Assembly (NCBI GenBank): GCA_026786065.1
Contig: JAJAYS010000331.1
Location: forward strand, 1-25,065
Direction: 5' to 3'
DNA from: Polaromonas sp.
GTDB lineage: Bacteria; Pseudomonadota; Gammaproteobacteria; Burkholderiales; Burkholderiaceae_C
Length of the DNA stretch: 25,065 nucleotides
Of this stretch, positions 8,533 through 18,307 are shown piece by piece. Numbering within the stretch: position 1 is the first letter of the stretch; every line of letters starts with the position of its first letter. Made by a program: the position numbers and the translations under genes. The notes beneath the pieces are model-generated. The model searched no databases. It had not been told where the DNA came from and worked only from the letters and a program-made list of their open reading frames with translations.

Positions 8533-8538
8533 ATTGTA
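8533..8538 (-). promoter_or_regulatory. Possible -10 element upstream of yfgM
   Basis: TACAAT on the minus strand, in the context CTACAATCGCGG, lies 47 bp before the yfgM ATG in the 71-bp hisS-yfgM gap. It matches the -10 consensus well (5 of 6), but the region about 17 bp further upstream, at the end of hisS, has no recognisable -35. It might give yfgM-bamB-der its own start; pattern only. Confidence 0.3.
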
Positions 8539-8557
8539 GAGAAGGCCGAGAGCGGGC

Positions 8558-9916
8558 TCAGGCTTTTAGCGACGCGCCCCAGATAGCGACGTCGGCGAGG
8601 GCTTTGGCGGTCTGCCGCGTAACCTGGGATGCCGCTGAAGCCCGAAGCTTTTTGACAGACACCTCGCCGCGGGCGAGTTCGTCAGCACCGAACACCAGTG
8701 CGTAGCGAGCGCCGCTCGCATCGGCGCGTTTGAACTGCGACTTCATGCTGTCAACCGAATCTGCACTTTGGGCAGCGTGCATCTGCACGCTGACGCTCTG
8801 CTTGCGCAACGCCTGCAGCGTCCGCAGCACCACCGGAAACGCCGCCGAGTCACCAACGACAGCATAAGCGTCGGGTACAGGCGCGGCGACGGTCTCGCCC
8901 TGCTCCGCCAGCAACTCCAGCACGCGCTCCACACCCATCGCCCAACCGACCGCCGGCGCTGGTCGGCCGCCGCTCTGCCCGATCAAATCGTCGTAGCGCC
9001 CGCCGGCGCAGATCGTACCCTGCGCGCCCAAACGATCGGTAATGAACTCGAAGACCGTCAGGTTGTAGTAGTCGAGACCGCGCACCAGACGCGGATTAAG
9101 CGTCCAGGCCACGCCATTGACATCGAGGATGGCCTTCAGAGCTTCAAAGTGCGCCAGCGATTGCGGCCCCAGAAAGTCGATCAGGCGGGGTGCACTGTCC
9201 ACGACAAGTCGCATAGCCGGATTTTTGCTATCGAGAATACGCAGCGGATTGCTGTGCAGACGCCGACGGGCGTCCTCATCCAGCAGATCGAAAGAACGCT
9301 CGAAATGGGCAATCAATTCGACACGGTGACGGGCCCTCTCACTTGGCTGGCCCAAGCTGTTAATCTCAAGACGCCAGTCGCTCAATCCGATTTCCTGCCA
9401 TAAGGCTACGGCTAGCAGTATCAGCTCGGCGTCCACTTCCGGGCCGGCGAAGCCCAAAGCCTCTGCACCCACCTGATGGAACTGGCGGTATCGCCCACGC
9501 TGCGGACGCTCGCGGCGAAACATCGGACCCATATAGAAAAGTCTTTTCCCGCCGTCGTACAAAAGATTGTGTTCGGTCACCGCGCGCACCACGCTCGCAG
9601 TGTTCTCAGGGCGCATGCTCAAGCTGTCGGACAAGCCCTGCTTGTCCGCTCGGTCCTCAAAAGAATACATCTCTTTCTCGACGATATCCGTAACCTCTCC
9701 AATACCGCGGACGAAGAGCCGGGTGTGTTCTAGGATGGGTGTGCGTATGTTGAGGTATGTGTGGCGCGCCATCAACAGCCGCACCTTGCCTTCCAGCCAT
9801 TCCCAGCGGGCCGATTCGGGCGGCAGGATATCGTTCATGCCTTTTACAGCAGCCAGTTTTTCGGCATTTGCCATAGAGCGCTTCGCTGCACGCTCGGCAG
9901 CCAGTTGTTCAGTCAT
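8558..9916 (-). CDS. hisS: Histidine--tRNA ligase
   Basis: This class II synthetase charges tRNA-His. The 452-residue product shows [16 protein letters not shown] at the domain start, motif 1 near [20 protein letters not shown], motif 2 as [20 protein letters not shown] (about 134-153), the HisA motif [15 protein letters not shown], the [12 protein letters not shown] segment and motif 3 [15 protein letters not shown]. The C-terminal anticodon-binding domain follows. The usual RPEGTA histidine-binding stretch reads RPENTA. The chosen ATG 9916 lies 6 bp after the ispG stop. An in-frame ATG at 9874 would remove 14 poorly conserved residues and is an equally possible start, since neither has a strong ribosome binding site. 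HisZ, its regulatory paralogue, is encoded about 8 kb downstream. Confidence 0.96.
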   Translation of the reverse strand: MTEQLAAERAAKRSMANAEKLAAVKGMNDILPPESARWEWLEGKVRLLMARHTYLNIRTPILEHTRLFVRGIGEVTDIVEKEMYSFEDRADKQGLSDSLSMRPENTASVVRAVTEHNLLYDGGKRLFYMGPMFRRERPQRGRYRQFHQVGAEALGFAGPEVDAELILLAVALWQEIGLSDWRLEINSLGQPSERARHRVELIAHFERSFDLLDEDARRRLHSNPLRILDSKNPAMRLVVDSAPRLIDFLGPQSLAHFEALKAILDVNGVAWTLNPRLVRGLDYYNLTVFEFITDRLGAQGTICAGGRYDDLIGQSGGRPAPAVGWAMGVERVLELLAEQGETVAAPVPDAYAVVGDSAAFPVVLRTLQALRKQSVSVQMHAAQSADSVDSMKSQFKRADASGARYALVFGADELARGEVSVKKLRASAASQVTRQTAKALADVAIWGASLKA

Positions 9917-9922
9917 GGGAAT

Positions 9923-11206
9923 TCAAGCCGACTCGGCGACGCGCTGCGCACCAAAGCGGTTTTCAATGTAAGTTTCGACGATGGACTGGAACTGGTTGGC
10001 GATATCGGACCCGCGCAGGGTCAACCGCTTCTCGCCGTCGATGAACACAGGCGCAGCCGGTACCTCTCCGGAGCCTGGCAAGCTGATGCCAATATCAGCG
10101 TGCTTGCTCTCGCCGGGGCCGTTGACAATGCACCCCATAACCGCAACCCGCAAAGCCTCGACGCCGGGGTACTGCTTTCGCCACACCGGCATCTGAGCCC
10201 GCAAGAAGTCATCGATCTGCTTGGCAAGTTCCTGAAAAGTTGTGCTCGTAGTCCGCCCACAGCCGGGACAGGCGGTAACGCTGGGTACAAAACTTCGCAA
10301 TCCCAAAGCCTGCAGCAATTCCGATGCAACCAGCACCTCCTGCGTACGGGATTCGCCCGGTTGCGGCGTGAGGGAAACCCGAACCGTGTCGCCAATCCCC
10401 TCTTGAAGCAAAATTGAAAGCGCCGTGGCAGAGGCTACAGTCCCCTTGGTGCCCATCCCCGCTTCGGTCAAGCCCAAGTGCAATGCATGGTCGCTGCGGC
10501 GGGCCAACTCGCGGTAAACCGAGATCAGATCTTGAACGCCGCTGACCTTGCAAGACAGAATGATCTGGTCGCGCCGCATACCCATCTCGAGCGCACGCTG
10601 TGCGGACTCGGTGGCCGAGGTAATCAGCGCCTCGTACATGACTTGGCGGGCATCCCACGGCTTCTTCCTGGCGCTGTTCTGGTCCATGAAATGCGCGAGC
10701 AATTCTTGATCCAGACTGCCCCAGTTCACCCCGATTCGCACCGGCTTGTTCCAGCGCATGGCCACATCAATCATTTGCCCGAACTGTCGGTCGTGCTTGT
10801 CCCCTTTGCCGACGTTTCCTGGATTGATCCGGTACTTGGAAAGAGCCTCTGCGCAGGCTGGGTAGTCTGTGAGCAGGCGGTGGCCGTTATAGTGAAAATC
10901 GCCGATCAAAGGCACGTCTATGCCCATGCGGTCAAGCTGTTCCCGCACATACGGAACGGCGGCCGCCGCCTCCGGGGTGTTTACCGTGATGCGCACCAGT
11001 TCGGACCCAGCTAGCGCGAGTTCCTTGACCTGAATCGCGGTGCCTATCGCATCGACGGTGTCGGTGTTGGTCATCGACTGCACCCGCACGGGCGCATTGC
11101 CGCCGACCGACACCACGCGCGAACCCCAGCACACGTCAACCTGCGTAGTACGGCGCGCTTTTGGAGTCGCCGACTCAACCGGCTGCGCATTGCAAATCTG
11201 CATCAT
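9923..11206 (-). CDS. ispG: 4-hydroxy-3-methylbut-2-en-1-yl diphosphate synthase IspG (GcpE)
   Basis: IspG reductively converts MEcPP to HMBPP, the penultimate step of the MEP isoprenoid pathway, using a [4Fe-4S] cluster. The 427-residue product has the TIM-barrel part with [20 protein letters not shown] and [17 protein letters not shown], and the C-terminal cluster domain with the three cysteines at about 313, 316 (ACPGCGRT) and 359 ([11 protein letters not shown]). Glu of NGPGE, about residue 366, is the family's conserved cluster-site acid. The region between GSLDQELL and LEMGM fits the family. Start ATG 11206 overlaps the rodZ stop as ATGA; a second ATG follows directly. Like other proteobacterial clusters, it lies between rodZ and hisS. 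Confidence 0.97.
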   Translation of the reverse strand: MMQICNAQPVESATPKARRTTQVDVCWGSRVVSVGGNAPVRVQSMTNTDTVDAIGTAIQVKELALAGSELVRITVNTPEAAAAVPYVREQLDRMGIDVPLIGDFHYNGHRLLTDYPACAEALSKYRINPGNVGKGDKHDRQFGQMIDVAMRWNKPVRIGVNWGSLDQELLAHFMDQNSARKKPWDARQVMYEALITSATESAQRALEMGMRRDQIILSCKVSGVQDLISVYRELARRSDHALHLGLTEAGMGTKGTVASATALSILLQEGIGDTVRVSLTPQPGESRTQEVLVASELLQALGLRSFVPSVTACPGCGRTTSTTFQELAKQIDDFLRAQMPVWRKQYPGVEALRVAVMGCIVNGPGESKHADIGISLPGSGEVPAAPVFIDGEKRLTLRGSDIANQFQSIVETYIENRFGAQRVAESA

Positions 11207-12240
11207 TGAACCTCGAATCGGGCCACATTCTCGCGGCTCAGTGGGGCCAGATCTAGCGATCTGCCACGCACTTCGACGCGCATAAGATCAGCCCGTCCAA
11301 GCACAGTTTTCAAAGGAAACAGGCCGGAAGTCTGTACCACCTCACCGGCCGCGAAAAGTCTGTTAAGCAGCACTGCGCCCTTCGCATCTGTGACACTGAC
11401 CCAGGCATCTCCGCTAGCAATCAGAGTCAACACAGGCGTGGCAATCGGGTTTCGGGTCTCTGGACGCGGCAACATCGACTGACGAGACTGTCCCGGACTT
11501 GGCGTGGGGGCTATAGCGGCTCCTGACCGGTCAGTTGTACGGGAAATCGGACTCACGGGATGGTCCAGAGAAAAAACGGGTTCAATAGGATGGCTCCCCG
11601 CCCTGACCAGCACGGTGCTGCCTCCGCCAGCCGACATTCCGTTCGGGACCATAACCATCGACGTGCCTGCGGTCGGTCCAACCCGTGAATCATTTCCTTT
11701 AAGGATGAACCCATCGGACAACCGGCCTTGCAAAGCTTGCTTAACAAAATGACCTGGACCTTGAACATCGGCGAAATAAACTAGCGCCACCGCAACCGCC
11801 AGCAGCACCAAGCCAATCGTTGGCGCCCGTCGCGCCGACCTCCTGAAAACCGGCGCGTGCGATCTGCGGCGGGCTGACCTGATGGGGACGGCTAGGCGCC
11901 CCTCAGGCCCGGCCAGTTCACGGCCGCTCAAGACGCTGGAGGGTTTGTTCGGAATGCGCTGAAGGACTTCACGCGCATCAAGTTTCAGACTCCGGCACAC
12001 ACTGCCAGCCAAAGCACGGGCAAAAACGACGTCCGGTAGCAAGTCGAAACGATCTTGCTCGAGTGCTTCGAGCTTTTTCAGAGGAACTTTCAGGGAAGTT
12101 GCCAACGTCGAAAGCTTCAAACCCGACGCCTCGCGCGCTTTTTTCAATAAAAAGCCCGCCGAACGTCCGACCTCGGCCTCGCTTTGACAATCCGCTACCA
12201 GGTCGGCCAGGTCTCCGCTTGTGGAGCAGCTACTACTCAC
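11203..12240 (-). CDS. rodZ: RodZ-family cytoskeletal/cell-shape protein (HTH, single membrane span)
   Basis: RodZ links MreB to the cell-wall elongation machinery. From GTG 12240 the product has 345 residues. It has a cytoplasmic Cro/CI-type helix-turn-helix domain at about 29-95 ([40 protein letters not shown]), a basic juxtamembrane segment ([17 protein letters not shown]), one span at about 140-157 ([19 protein letters not shown]), a low-complexity periplasmic linker, and a C-terminal DUF4115-type beta domain (about 270-345, [20 protein letters not shown]). GTG 12240 is preferred because AGAGG at 12247-12251 lies 6 nt upstream. It overlaps the pilW stop by 8 bp. Longer in-frame starts would lie deeper inside pilW. 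Gene order pilW-rodZ-ispG is conserved across proteobacteria. Confidence 0.9.
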   Translation of the reverse strand: MSSSCSTSGDLADLVADCQSEAEVGRSAGFLLKKAREASGLKLSTLATSLKVPLKKLEALEQDRFDLLPDVVFARALAGSVCRSLKLDAREVLQRIPNKPSSVLSGRELAGPEGRLAVPIRSARRRSHAPVFRRSARRAPTIGLVLLAVAVALVYFADVQGPGHFVKQALQGRLSDGFILKGNDSRVGPTAGTSMVMVPNGMSAGGGSTVLVRAGSHPIEPVFSLDHPVSPISRTTDRSGAAIAPTPSPGQSRQSMLPRPETRNPIATPVLTLIASGDAWVSVTDAKGAVLLNRLFAAGEVVQTSGLFPLKTVLGRADLMRVEVRGRSLDLAPLSRENVARFEVQ

Positions 12241-13042
12241 TGAAGGCCTCTTTCGCGAAGAGAGCAGCCTGAGAAGAATCCGAGAAGCGCTTTTTAAGCT
12301 GATCGCCCAACTGGCGCACCGCGTCCGCATTGTTCATTTTTCGCTCGGTCTTGATACCCAACCACAGGGATTCTGCGTTGGCCATATCGCTGTTATTTAG
12401 GCGCCGGATATAAAACTGCGCCCGTGCAAGTTCATTGCGCGCATAGAGCAGATTAGCGAGATTGTAAGTGGTTGCCGGATTCCCGGCATCGATTTCGAAC
12501 GATTGGGTCAAGCTCGCTTCAGCTTCCTTCGGCTTCCCGGCTCGGGCCTGACACAGACCCTGAATCATCAGGGTTTTCGCCTTTCCCTTGTATCCAGGAT
12601 CGGCGAAAGCCCGTGTGAACATTTGAAAAGCGCTGTCGTACCTGCCTTGGCTGCACAACAGATAGCCATAGTTGTGTGCAACATCAGGGTCGCGAGCGCT
12701 CAGGGACAGCGCTTTTTGAAAACTCTCTTCAGCCAGGATAGAGTTATTCAAGCGCATATACACGAGGCCACGCATGTTGTAGGCATCGACAAATCCGGGG
12801 TCTGCCACCAGGGACTGCTTTATTTCGTCGAGCGCCACGCTGCTCTGGCCGCGCTCGAAATATCCGGACGCGAGTTCGAGTCGCAGGCGCGCGCGACGCC
12901 GTTCCGGCGGCTCATCGGACTCTGTTAACAGGTCGGCCCTATTTGGTTGTGCTGCCCCGATGGGACTCGAGCTCACACATCCTTGAAGCCAACCCGCGGC
13001 GACTAGCGAAAACATCACTAACGCACCCAGTTTTAACGTCAT
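12233..13042 (-). CDS. pilW: Type IV pilus biogenesis/stability lipoprotein PilW (PilF-like, TPR)
   Basis: PilW/PilF is an outer-membrane pilotin that helps assemble the PilQ secretin for type IV pili; some bacteria keep it without pili. The 269-residue product has a lipoprotein signal with lipobox LQGC (Cys22) followed by Val-Ser-Ser-Ser, consistent with outer-membrane sorting. TPR repeats follow: [80 protein letters not shown] and [20 protein letters not shown]. The pattern and neighbours fit PilW. ATG 13042 overlaps the rlmN stop as ATGA. No other pilus gene is in the window, so a pilus role is inferred from family and synteny only. Confidence 0.9.
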   Translation of the reverse strand: MTLKLGALVMFSLVAAGWLQGCVSSSPIGAAQPNRADLLTESDEPPERRRARLRLELASGYFERGQSSVALDEIKQSLVADPGFVDAYNMRGLVYMRLNNSILAEESFQKALSLSARDPDVAHNYGYLLCSQGRYDSAFQMFTRAFADPGYKGKAKTLMIQGLCQARAGKPKEAEASLTQSFEIDAGNPATTYNLANLLYARNELARAQFYIRRLNNSDMANAESLWLGIKTERKMNNADAVRQLGDQLKKRFSDSSQAALFAKEAFSE

Positions 13043-14262
13043 ACGCCCACCTTGTTCAAAACGATCACCCGGGGTTCACCGAGCTTACCTTGACGCTGTA
13101 GCGCAATGCGTGCCGCAACGCCAGTTCTATCCTGAACATAGCCCGCTAACTGCCCGCACGCGGCATCAATGTCGTCGCCGCGGGTTTTTCTCACAGTGGT
13201 AACAATTCCGGCCTCAAGCAAAACCTGAGCGAAAAGTGAAACTTGAGCCGTGCTTGACCGGGTAAGGCCGGAAGCTGGAAAAGGATTAAACGGAATCAGA
13301 TTGAACTTGCAATTCAAACCATGATGTCCATGACTTCGCACAAGGGCGACGAGTTCCGTGGCTTGTTTAAGGCTGTCGTTCACTCCATCGAGCATGCAGT
13401 ATTCAAACGTGACGAAATCTCGGGGCGCAGCGGCTTGATAACGCATGCAGGACTCCAGAAGTTCACCGATCGGGTACTTGCGATTCAGTGGAACGAGCTG
13501 GTTTCGGAGCTCGTCATTGGGCGCGTGCAGCGACACTGCGAGTGCAACCGGACAATCGACCGCCAGTCGCTCGATCATTGGCACTACGCCCGAAGTGGAA
13601 ACCGTGACGCGACGGCGTGAGAGACCGTAGGCGTGATCATCGAGCATAACCCGCAGCGCCGGCAGCAGCTGCGTGTAGTTCTGCAAAGGCTCGCCCATTC
13701 CCATCATCACGATATTGGATATAACGCGCTTCTCTGTGCCCAGCTTCTTGCGCAAAAAATGCTCGGCGTACCAGAGCTGGGAAATAATTTCCCCGGTGCT
13801 CAGGTTCCTGCTGAAGCCCTGATGACCCGTAGAGCAAAATCGGCAGCCAACCGCGCAGCCGGCCTGCGACGAAATGCACAGCGTGCCGCGATCTGTCTCG
13901 GGAATGAAGACAGTCTCGATGACGTCACCTTGGCCGACGTTGAACAACCATTTGACAGTGCCATCAGCGGAATCATGACGGGACACCGGAGCCAGCGCAT
14001 CCACCGACGCAACCCCGGCCAATTTGACTCGCAGCGACTTTGCCAGATCGGTCATATCCCCAAAATCACTTGCCCCCTGCTGATGTATCCAGCGAAAGAG
14101 CTGAGTGGCGCGAAAACGTTTCTCACCGAGCTGCTCGCAGAAAGCAGCCAATCCGTCCAAATCGCATTCGAGCAAATTGGTCAACCCCGCCAATTGAAGC
14201 GGGCCCGACGCTCCCCCATGGCCAGCGGCACCTGAAGCTGCAGCCCAAGCAGGGTTGGACAT
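13039..14262 (-). CDS. rlmN: Dual-specificity 23S rRNA/tRNA adenine-C2 methyltransferase RlmN
   Basis: RlmN is a radical-SAM enzyme that methylates C2 of A2503 in 23S rRNA and A37 in some tRNAs. The 407-residue product contains the N-terminal domain ([20 protein letters not shown]), the radical-SAM CxxxCxxC as [19 protein letters not shown] (Cys136, 140, 143), GMGEPLQNY and SGVVPMI in the barrel, and the C-terminal [17 protein letters not shown] where Cys369 is the expected catalytic methyl-carrying cysteine. The extra 20 or so residues before [11 protein letters not shown] are Gly/Ala-rich and may reflect a start that is too early; ATG 14262 is kept because it lies 2 bp after the ndk stop. 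It overlaps pilW by 4 bp. Confidence 0.97.
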   Translation of the reverse strand: MSNPAWAAASGAAGHGGASGPLQLAGLTNLLECDLDGLAAFCEQLGEKRFRATQLFRWIHQQGASDFGDMTDLAKSLRVKLAGVASVDALAPVSRHDSADGTVKWLFNVGQGDVIETVFIPETDRGTLCISSQAGCAVGCRFCSTGHQGFSRNLSTGEIISQLWYAEHFLRKKLGTEKRVISNIVMMGMGEPLQNYTQLLPALRVMLDDHAYGLSRRRVTVSTSGVVPMIERLAVDCPVALAVSLHAPNDELRNQLVPLNRKYPIGELLESCMRYQAAAPRDFVTFEYCMLDGVNDSLKQATELVALVRSHGHHGLNCKFNLIPFNPFPASGLTRSSTAQVSLFAQVLLEAGIVTTVRKTRGDDIDAACGQLAGYVQDRTGVAARIALQRQGKLGEPRVIVLNKVGV

Positions 14263-14264
14263 GG

Positions 14265-14690
14265 TCAGCGGCTGTAAACGCTCATGCCAGGGAAGAAGAA
14301 GCCGATCTCTGCCATTGCGGTTTCCGGAGCGTCGGAACCGTGGACCGCATTTGCGTCGATGCTGTCAGCGAAATCGGCACGAATGGAGCCAGGCTCAGCC
14401 TTCTTCGGATCGGTGGCACCCATCAGGTCGCGGTTTTTAAGGACCGCTCCTTCACCCTCAAGCACCTGAATCATCACGGGGCCGGAAATCATGAACGAGA
14501 CCAGATCTTTGAAGAAGGGGCGCTGTTTGTGGACCGAGTAAAAGGCCTCGGCTTCGCCCTGCGACAACTGAGCCATTCTTGCAGCGACGACCTTAAGCCC
14601 GGAAGCCTCAAAGCGCGTGTAAATTTGTCCGATCACGTTCTTCGCCACAGCGTCGGGCTTGATGATGGAGAGCGTAAGTTCGATAGCCAT
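14265..14690 (-). CDS. ndk: Nucleoside diphosphate kinase
   Basis: Ndk transfers the gamma-phosphate from ATP to NDPs through a phosphohistidine and balances NTP and dNTP pools. The 141-residue product is complete. It begins [20 protein letters not shown], carries the Kpn-loop region [20 protein letters not shown] and [17 protein letters not shown], and has the active-site motif NAVHGSDA with catalytic His117. It ends [20 protein letters not shown] lies about 8 nt before ATG 14690 and serves as a weak ribosome binding site. It is the first gene of the ndk-rlmN-pilW-rodZ-ispG-hisS run, after a 104-bp gap from rluB that could hold a promoter; I found only a TAAAAT hexamer there without a clear -35. 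Confidence 0.98.
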   Translation of the reverse strand: MAIELTLSIIKPDAVAKNVIGQIYTRFEASGLKVVAARMAQLSQGEAEAFYSVHKQRPFFKDLVSFMISGPVMIQVLEGEGAVLKNRDLMGATDPKKAEPGSIRADFADSIDANAVHGSDAPETAMAEIGFFFPGMSVYSR

Positions 14691-14794
14691 TTGGGTGTCT
14701 TTCTAGTCTGGATTAGTTGCTGCCCCAAAAGCTGGGCATAACTTCGAATTTTAGCCTCTCGCCGGGACCCTCGACCGAACGGGGAAGCGCGCCG

Positions 14795-16381
14795 CTATCG
14801 GGACCTGCCTCGCCCTGGACCACCGCGACTACCCCTTTCCGACGGAGCTCGCGAGCCAGGCGCGCCCATATTCCGTGAAGAGCCGGGCTTTGAATTCTGC
14901 CCCTGTCTCTGGCGGGTAAACGTATCGGCGCCGATGTAGCCAAACGACGTCTTCATTGGATCAGGTTGCCCGCCCGGCGGACTTCGGTCGCCCCCACCGT
15001 TTCGCCGCTGCAGACCGACAGAATTCGGTGCTCCAGATGAGCGCTGGACAGGTGCTAGGGAATGGCCCCGATTGCGCGCGTTTGAATTTTTATTTTCGGT
15101 TCCGTTGGGCCACCTCAAATTAGCGCCAGGCCCCACCTGATCGTGGTCATGCGGAGGTTGAAACTCGTGCGGATCTTCGTCTGCGACGGACAGACGAGAC
15201 GAATCAGGAATTGACATCGACTGATAGTTAGGTTCACGCAGGCCGCTATTTCGAGGACTACCCGACGAAGGCGCTCGCCCTGTTTTACGCCTTGGCAAAA
15301 CCAAATGCTGCCCACCACGCTGCTCGTGCTTCTCGGACTGACTCACAACGCTGGTCAACGCCCAAATGTCGCGCTCTTCCAGCTCGACAAACGCCCCCCG
15401 CTTGAGTCCTCGGGGCAGCAACATCGCGCCATAGCGAATGCGTATTAATCGGCTCACCGCATGCCCGACAGCCTCGAACATGCGCCGCACTTCCCGATTT
15501 CGTCCCTCTGAGATCGTCACGCGATACCAGCAGTTGGCGCCTTCGCCGCCACCGGGCTCGATGGACGAAAACTGGGCAAGGCCGTCATCGAGGCGAATGC
15601 CTTCGAGCAAACGCTTCTTCTCCTCTGGAGCCAGCGCACCCAAAACACGCACTGCATACTCCCGCTCAAGTCCAAATCTCGGATGCATCAAACGATTGGC
15701 GAGGTCGCCCGAACTGGTCAAAAGAAGCAGCCCCTCGGTGTTCAGATCGAGACGGCCTACAGATTGCCATTTGCCTTGAAACAGTTTCGGCAGGCGCCGG
15801 AAAACCGTAGGACGATTTTGAGGGTCGTCGTGGGTGACAACTTCACCCGCAGGCTTGTGATAAGCAATCACCCGGGGCGGCGGAGGGTCAATACGCAGGC
15901 GCACCGGTTTGCCATTGACCTTGACGGTGTCGCCAAACTGAATGCGTTGCCCAACGTGGGCGGGCTCACCATTTACCGATATGCGCCCTGCAAGAATCAG
16001 CTGCTCCATTTCGAGCCTGGAGCCCAGCCCCGCCTGCGCGAGGATCTTGTGCAGCTTGGGAGAACTGGGTTCCGGCGAAAGCACCCGGCGCGGCGGCTCA
16101 AGCCCTGCATTCCCTTCATCCTGGTCGAAACGGCCGGTGACTACGTCGTTAAACAACAGCGCATTCATCGCATCTTGGTCACCATGCGCAGGACGTGGAG
16201 GTCGCGGTGAACCGATGCCCCGAACTGGCGCAGGTCTTAAAGCGTCGTGTTGCCCCGGCGTACCGTCGCCTGCAGGTTCATTATGAAGAGAGTCGCCATG
16301 CTGCCCTTCGCCTGCCCGCATAGTTTTTGGTACCTGCTTTGTGTCGCGCGGCGGACCTGTATCGGGAAAATCTGGATTCAT
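14795..16381 (-). CDS. rluB: 23S rRNA pseudouridine(2605) synthase RluB, with long low-complexity tails
   Basis: RluB isomerises U2605 of 23S rRNA. The core is recognisable: an S4 RNA-binding domain at about 107-163 ([20 protein letters not shown]), then the RsuA/RluB catalytic domain with [20 protein letters not shown], the active-site motif [14 protein letters not shown] (Asp212) and [20 protein letters not shown]. The core ends near residue 345. What is unusual is the 528-residue length. About 105 Pro/Gly/Asp-rich residues precede the S4 domain, and about 180 Ser/Arg/Gly/Asn-rich residues follow the core up to GGPGRGRSR. Basic disordered tails are common in betaproteobacterial members; the N-terminal one is long. 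ATG 16381 overlaps the scpB stop as ATGA, which supports this start. Confidence 0.93.
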   Translation of the reverse strand: MNPDFPDTGPPRDTKQVPKTMRAGEGQHGDSLHNEPAGDGTPGQHDALRPAPVRGIGSPRPPRPAHGDQDAMNALLFNDVVTGRFDQDEGNAGLEPPRRVLSPEPSSPKLHKILAQAGLGSRLEMEQLILAGRISVNGEPAHVGQRIQFGDTVKVNGKPVRLRIDPPPPRVIAYHKPAGEVVTHDDPQNRPTVFRRLPKLFQGKWQSVGRLDLNTEGLLLLTSSGDLANRLMHPRFGLEREYAVRVLGALAPEEKKRLLEGIRLDDGLAQFSSIEPGGGEGANCWYRVTISEGRNREVRRMFEAVGHAVSRLIRIRYGAMLLPRGLKRGAFVELEERDIWALTSVVSQSEKHEQRGGQHLVLPRRKTGRAPSSGSPRNSGLREPNYQSMSIPDSSRLSVADEDPHEFQPPHDHDQVGPGANLRWPNGTENKNSNARNRGHSLAPVQRSSGAPNSVGLQRRNGGGDRSPPGGQPDPMKTSFGYIGADTFTRQRQGQNSKPGSSRNMGAPGSRAPSERGSRGGPGRGRSR

Positions 16382-17112
16382 CCTTGACCTTCGGAAGACA
16401 TCTCAAAACGACCTGGCTTACCTTTACAACCCTCCGTGCAGTCCAGTCGCGGGTCTCTCGCCGGCACATCAGGTTTCGCGAGTGGGGCCAAACACCGGCT
16501 CCCGCTTTCACCCGATCCTGGGTCAGACCCGGTCAATGCAGGCGTCAACTTTTCGGACGGTGTCGCCAGATCAAACTGACCGGGCACCGCATCCGGCCAC
16601 AAGGAATCATTCATGGCAGGCAACTGATCAAGGGATTGCACGCCAAGGTCGTCCAGAAACTGCTTTGTCGTTGCGTATAAGGCCGGCCGACCTACGGTCT
16701 CGCGGTGCCCAATGACCTCGATCCAGCCGCGATCTTCAAGCTGTTTGAGAATCATGCTGTTGATGGTGACTCCGCGAATGTCTTCCATGTTGCCGCGGGT
16801 CACGGGTTGACGATAGGCCACAATTGCCAGTGTTTCCAAGACCGCCCGACTGTAGCGGGGCGGCTTTTCCGGGTGAAGTTTGTCGAGATACGACCGCATC
16901 GCAGACCGACTTTGAAAGCGCCAGCCGCTGGCCACCTGTACCAACTCGACACCCCGCAATGACCAATCGGCTTGCAGCGCTTCGAGAAGCAAACGCAAAC
17001 TATCTGCACCGATGGCATCGTCGAAAAGCTGGCCCATCTCGCGCACCGTAAGCGGTTGCTGGGCACAAATAAGAGCCGTTTCGACGACGCGCTTTGCATC
17101 CGTCGTGTTCAT
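16378..17112 (-). CDS. scpB: Segregation and condensation protein B (ScpB)
   Basis: ScpB is a winged-helix kleisin-associated subunit of the SMC-ScpAB complex that compacts and segregates chromosomes. From ATG 17112 the product has 244 residues: [20 protein letters not shown], then [20 protein letters not shown], the highly conserved [40 protein letters not shown] and [18 protein letters not shown]. The last 60 or so residues are a low-complexity tail. An upstream in-frame ATG at 17145 adds eleven residues outside the conserved start and has no ribosome binding site, so 17112 is preferred. It is coupled to rluB by overlap. scpA, the usual neighbour, is not in this window. Confidence 0.95.
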   Translation of the reverse strand: MNTTDAKRVVETALICAQQPLTVREMGQLFDDAIGADSLRLLLEALQADWSLRGVELVQVASGWRFQSRSAMRSYLDKLHPEKPPRYSRAVLETLAIVAYRQPVTRGNMEDIRGVTINSMILKQLEDRGWIEVIGHRETVGRPALYATTKQFLDDLGVQSLDQLPAMNDSLWPDAVPGQFDLATPSEKLTPALTGSDPGSGESGSRCLAPLAKPDVPARDPRLDCTEGCKGKPGRFEMSSEGQG

Positions 17113-17213
17113 GGTCTGTGATTCCAAAAAAACGGGAGGGCGCATTTCAGTTGTGCGCTGGATGTGCGAAGGCGGTATTCCGTCAGGAAAGCCTTGATCG
17201 TGGTAGCAAAAGC

Positions 17214-18293
17214 CTATGGGAGTATATCGTATCGCACCCCCAAGAGGCCAAGGGCTTCGGCAAAATCTACAGGCAGTGCCGACGCGAAGGTCAATGGCTC
17301 GCCACTTGCCGGGTGCGCAAAGGCAAGGCGGAATGCATGCAGAGCCTGCCGCTGCAACCCGCCTGCGTGAACTCCTCCGTACAGTGAATCTGCGGCGATC
17401 GCGTGGCCTATAAACGCAAGATGCACTCTAATTTGATGAGTCCGACCAGTTCGCAGTTTACATTTCAACAAGCAAAATTTGCCATTGCTTTCGCTATTTT
17501 CAAGCAACGAAACCGCAGTCGAAGCGAACTTGCCCGGGTTCCGCTCCAAATCGACAACGGCCATTCTCAAACGGTTTCGCGGATCACGTCCAACAGAATG
17601 GTTGATTTCGATTGAGCGGGAACCTTGCCAATTGCCGTGCGCCAGCGCCAGGTATTCGCGGCTGACCTCGCGAGCTGCAATCATTTTCACCAAACGATCC
17701 ATGGCGCTTCGATGCCTTGCCACAACCATCAGCCCACTGGTGTCTTTGTCGAGCCGATGCACAATTCCGGCACGCGGTAACGAGGCTGCGTCCTGATATC
17801 GGTGCAGCAGACCGTTAAGCAGCGTTCCGCTCCAGTTCCCCGGCGCAGGATGGACGACAAGACCCGCGGGCTTGTTGAGCACAACCAGATGGGCATCTTC
17901 AAACACAATGTCGAGGGGCATCTGCTGCGCGACAAAGGCCTGACTTTCCGGCGTAGGCCGAAGCTCTATTTCAATTGCGTCGCCAGCCCGGATCCTCAGG
18001 GAGGGCTTGCTCGACATCTCGCCATTGACTTTGACAGCGCCCACCGACATCAGCCGCTGCAAATAACTGCGGGAGAACTCCGGAACCAGATTGACTAGCA
18101 TACGGTCCAGTCGCAGGCCATGGCCGGTTACCCCAACCAGTGCCCGCCGCAATTCCGGCTGGCAAGATGCGTCATCCGGTTCAAGGATGTCCTCCAGCAC
18201 CTCCTCTTCCAGGCGGGTTTGCACGGCGCCAGCCAAGCCAGGCGAGGTGCTCCCGATCGATATACTTAATAGGCTGGTTTTGGTATGAGTCAT
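17214..18293 (-). CDS. rluD: 23S rRNA pseudouridine(1911/1915/1917) synthase RluD
   Basis: RluD makes three pseudouridines in helix 69 of 23S rRNA. From ATG 18293 the product is 359 residues: an S4 domain at about 60-110 ([40 protein letters not shown]), then [20 protein letters not shown], the catalytic motif [15 protein letters not shown] (Asp182) and [20 protein letters not shown], ending GVRYDILP. E. coli RluD has 326 residues, so the first 50 residues are extra and acidic and a later start (for example GTG within VQTRLEEEV) is possible. ATG 18293 has no good ribosome binding site. The gene is divergent from bamD with only 14 bp between starts, a common rluD-bamD pairing. Confidence 0.93.
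   Translation of the reverse strand: MTHTKTSLLSISIGSTSPGLAGAVQTRLEEEVLEDILEPDDASCQPELRRALVGVTGHGLRLDRMLVNLVPEFSRSYLQRLMSVGAVKVNGEMSSKPSLRIRAGDAIEIELRPTPESQAFVAQQMPLDIVFEDAHLVVLNKPAGLVVHPAPGNWSGTLLNGLLHRYQDAASLPRAGIVHRLDKDTSGLMVVARHRSAMDRLVKMIAAREVSREYLALAHGNWQGSRSIEINHSVGRDPRNRLRMAVVDLERNPGKFASTAVSLLENSESNGKFCLLKCKLRTGRTHQIRVHLAFIGHAIAADSLYGGVHAGGLQRQALHAFRLAFAHPASGEPLTFASALPVDFAEALGLLGVRYDILP
18261..18266 (+). promoter_or_regulatory. Possible bamD -10 element
   Basis: TATACT (5 of 6 to TATAAT) lies 41 bp before the bamD ATG, inside the 5' end of the opposing rluD gene. No convincing -35 stands 16-18 bp upstream. Because rluD and bamD starts are only 14 bp apart, the bamD promoter has to lie within rluD, so the location is right even though the match is partial. 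Confidence 0.35.
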
Positions 18294-18307
18294 CAAAGGT
18301 CGCACGC

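Noticed and set aside
14713..14943. Minus-strand 76-codon ORF overlapping the rluB 3' end
   Set aside because: It lies mostly in another frame of the rluB tail, has no recognisable content, and the rluB frame reads through plausibly to its own stop; I saw no sign of a frameshift.
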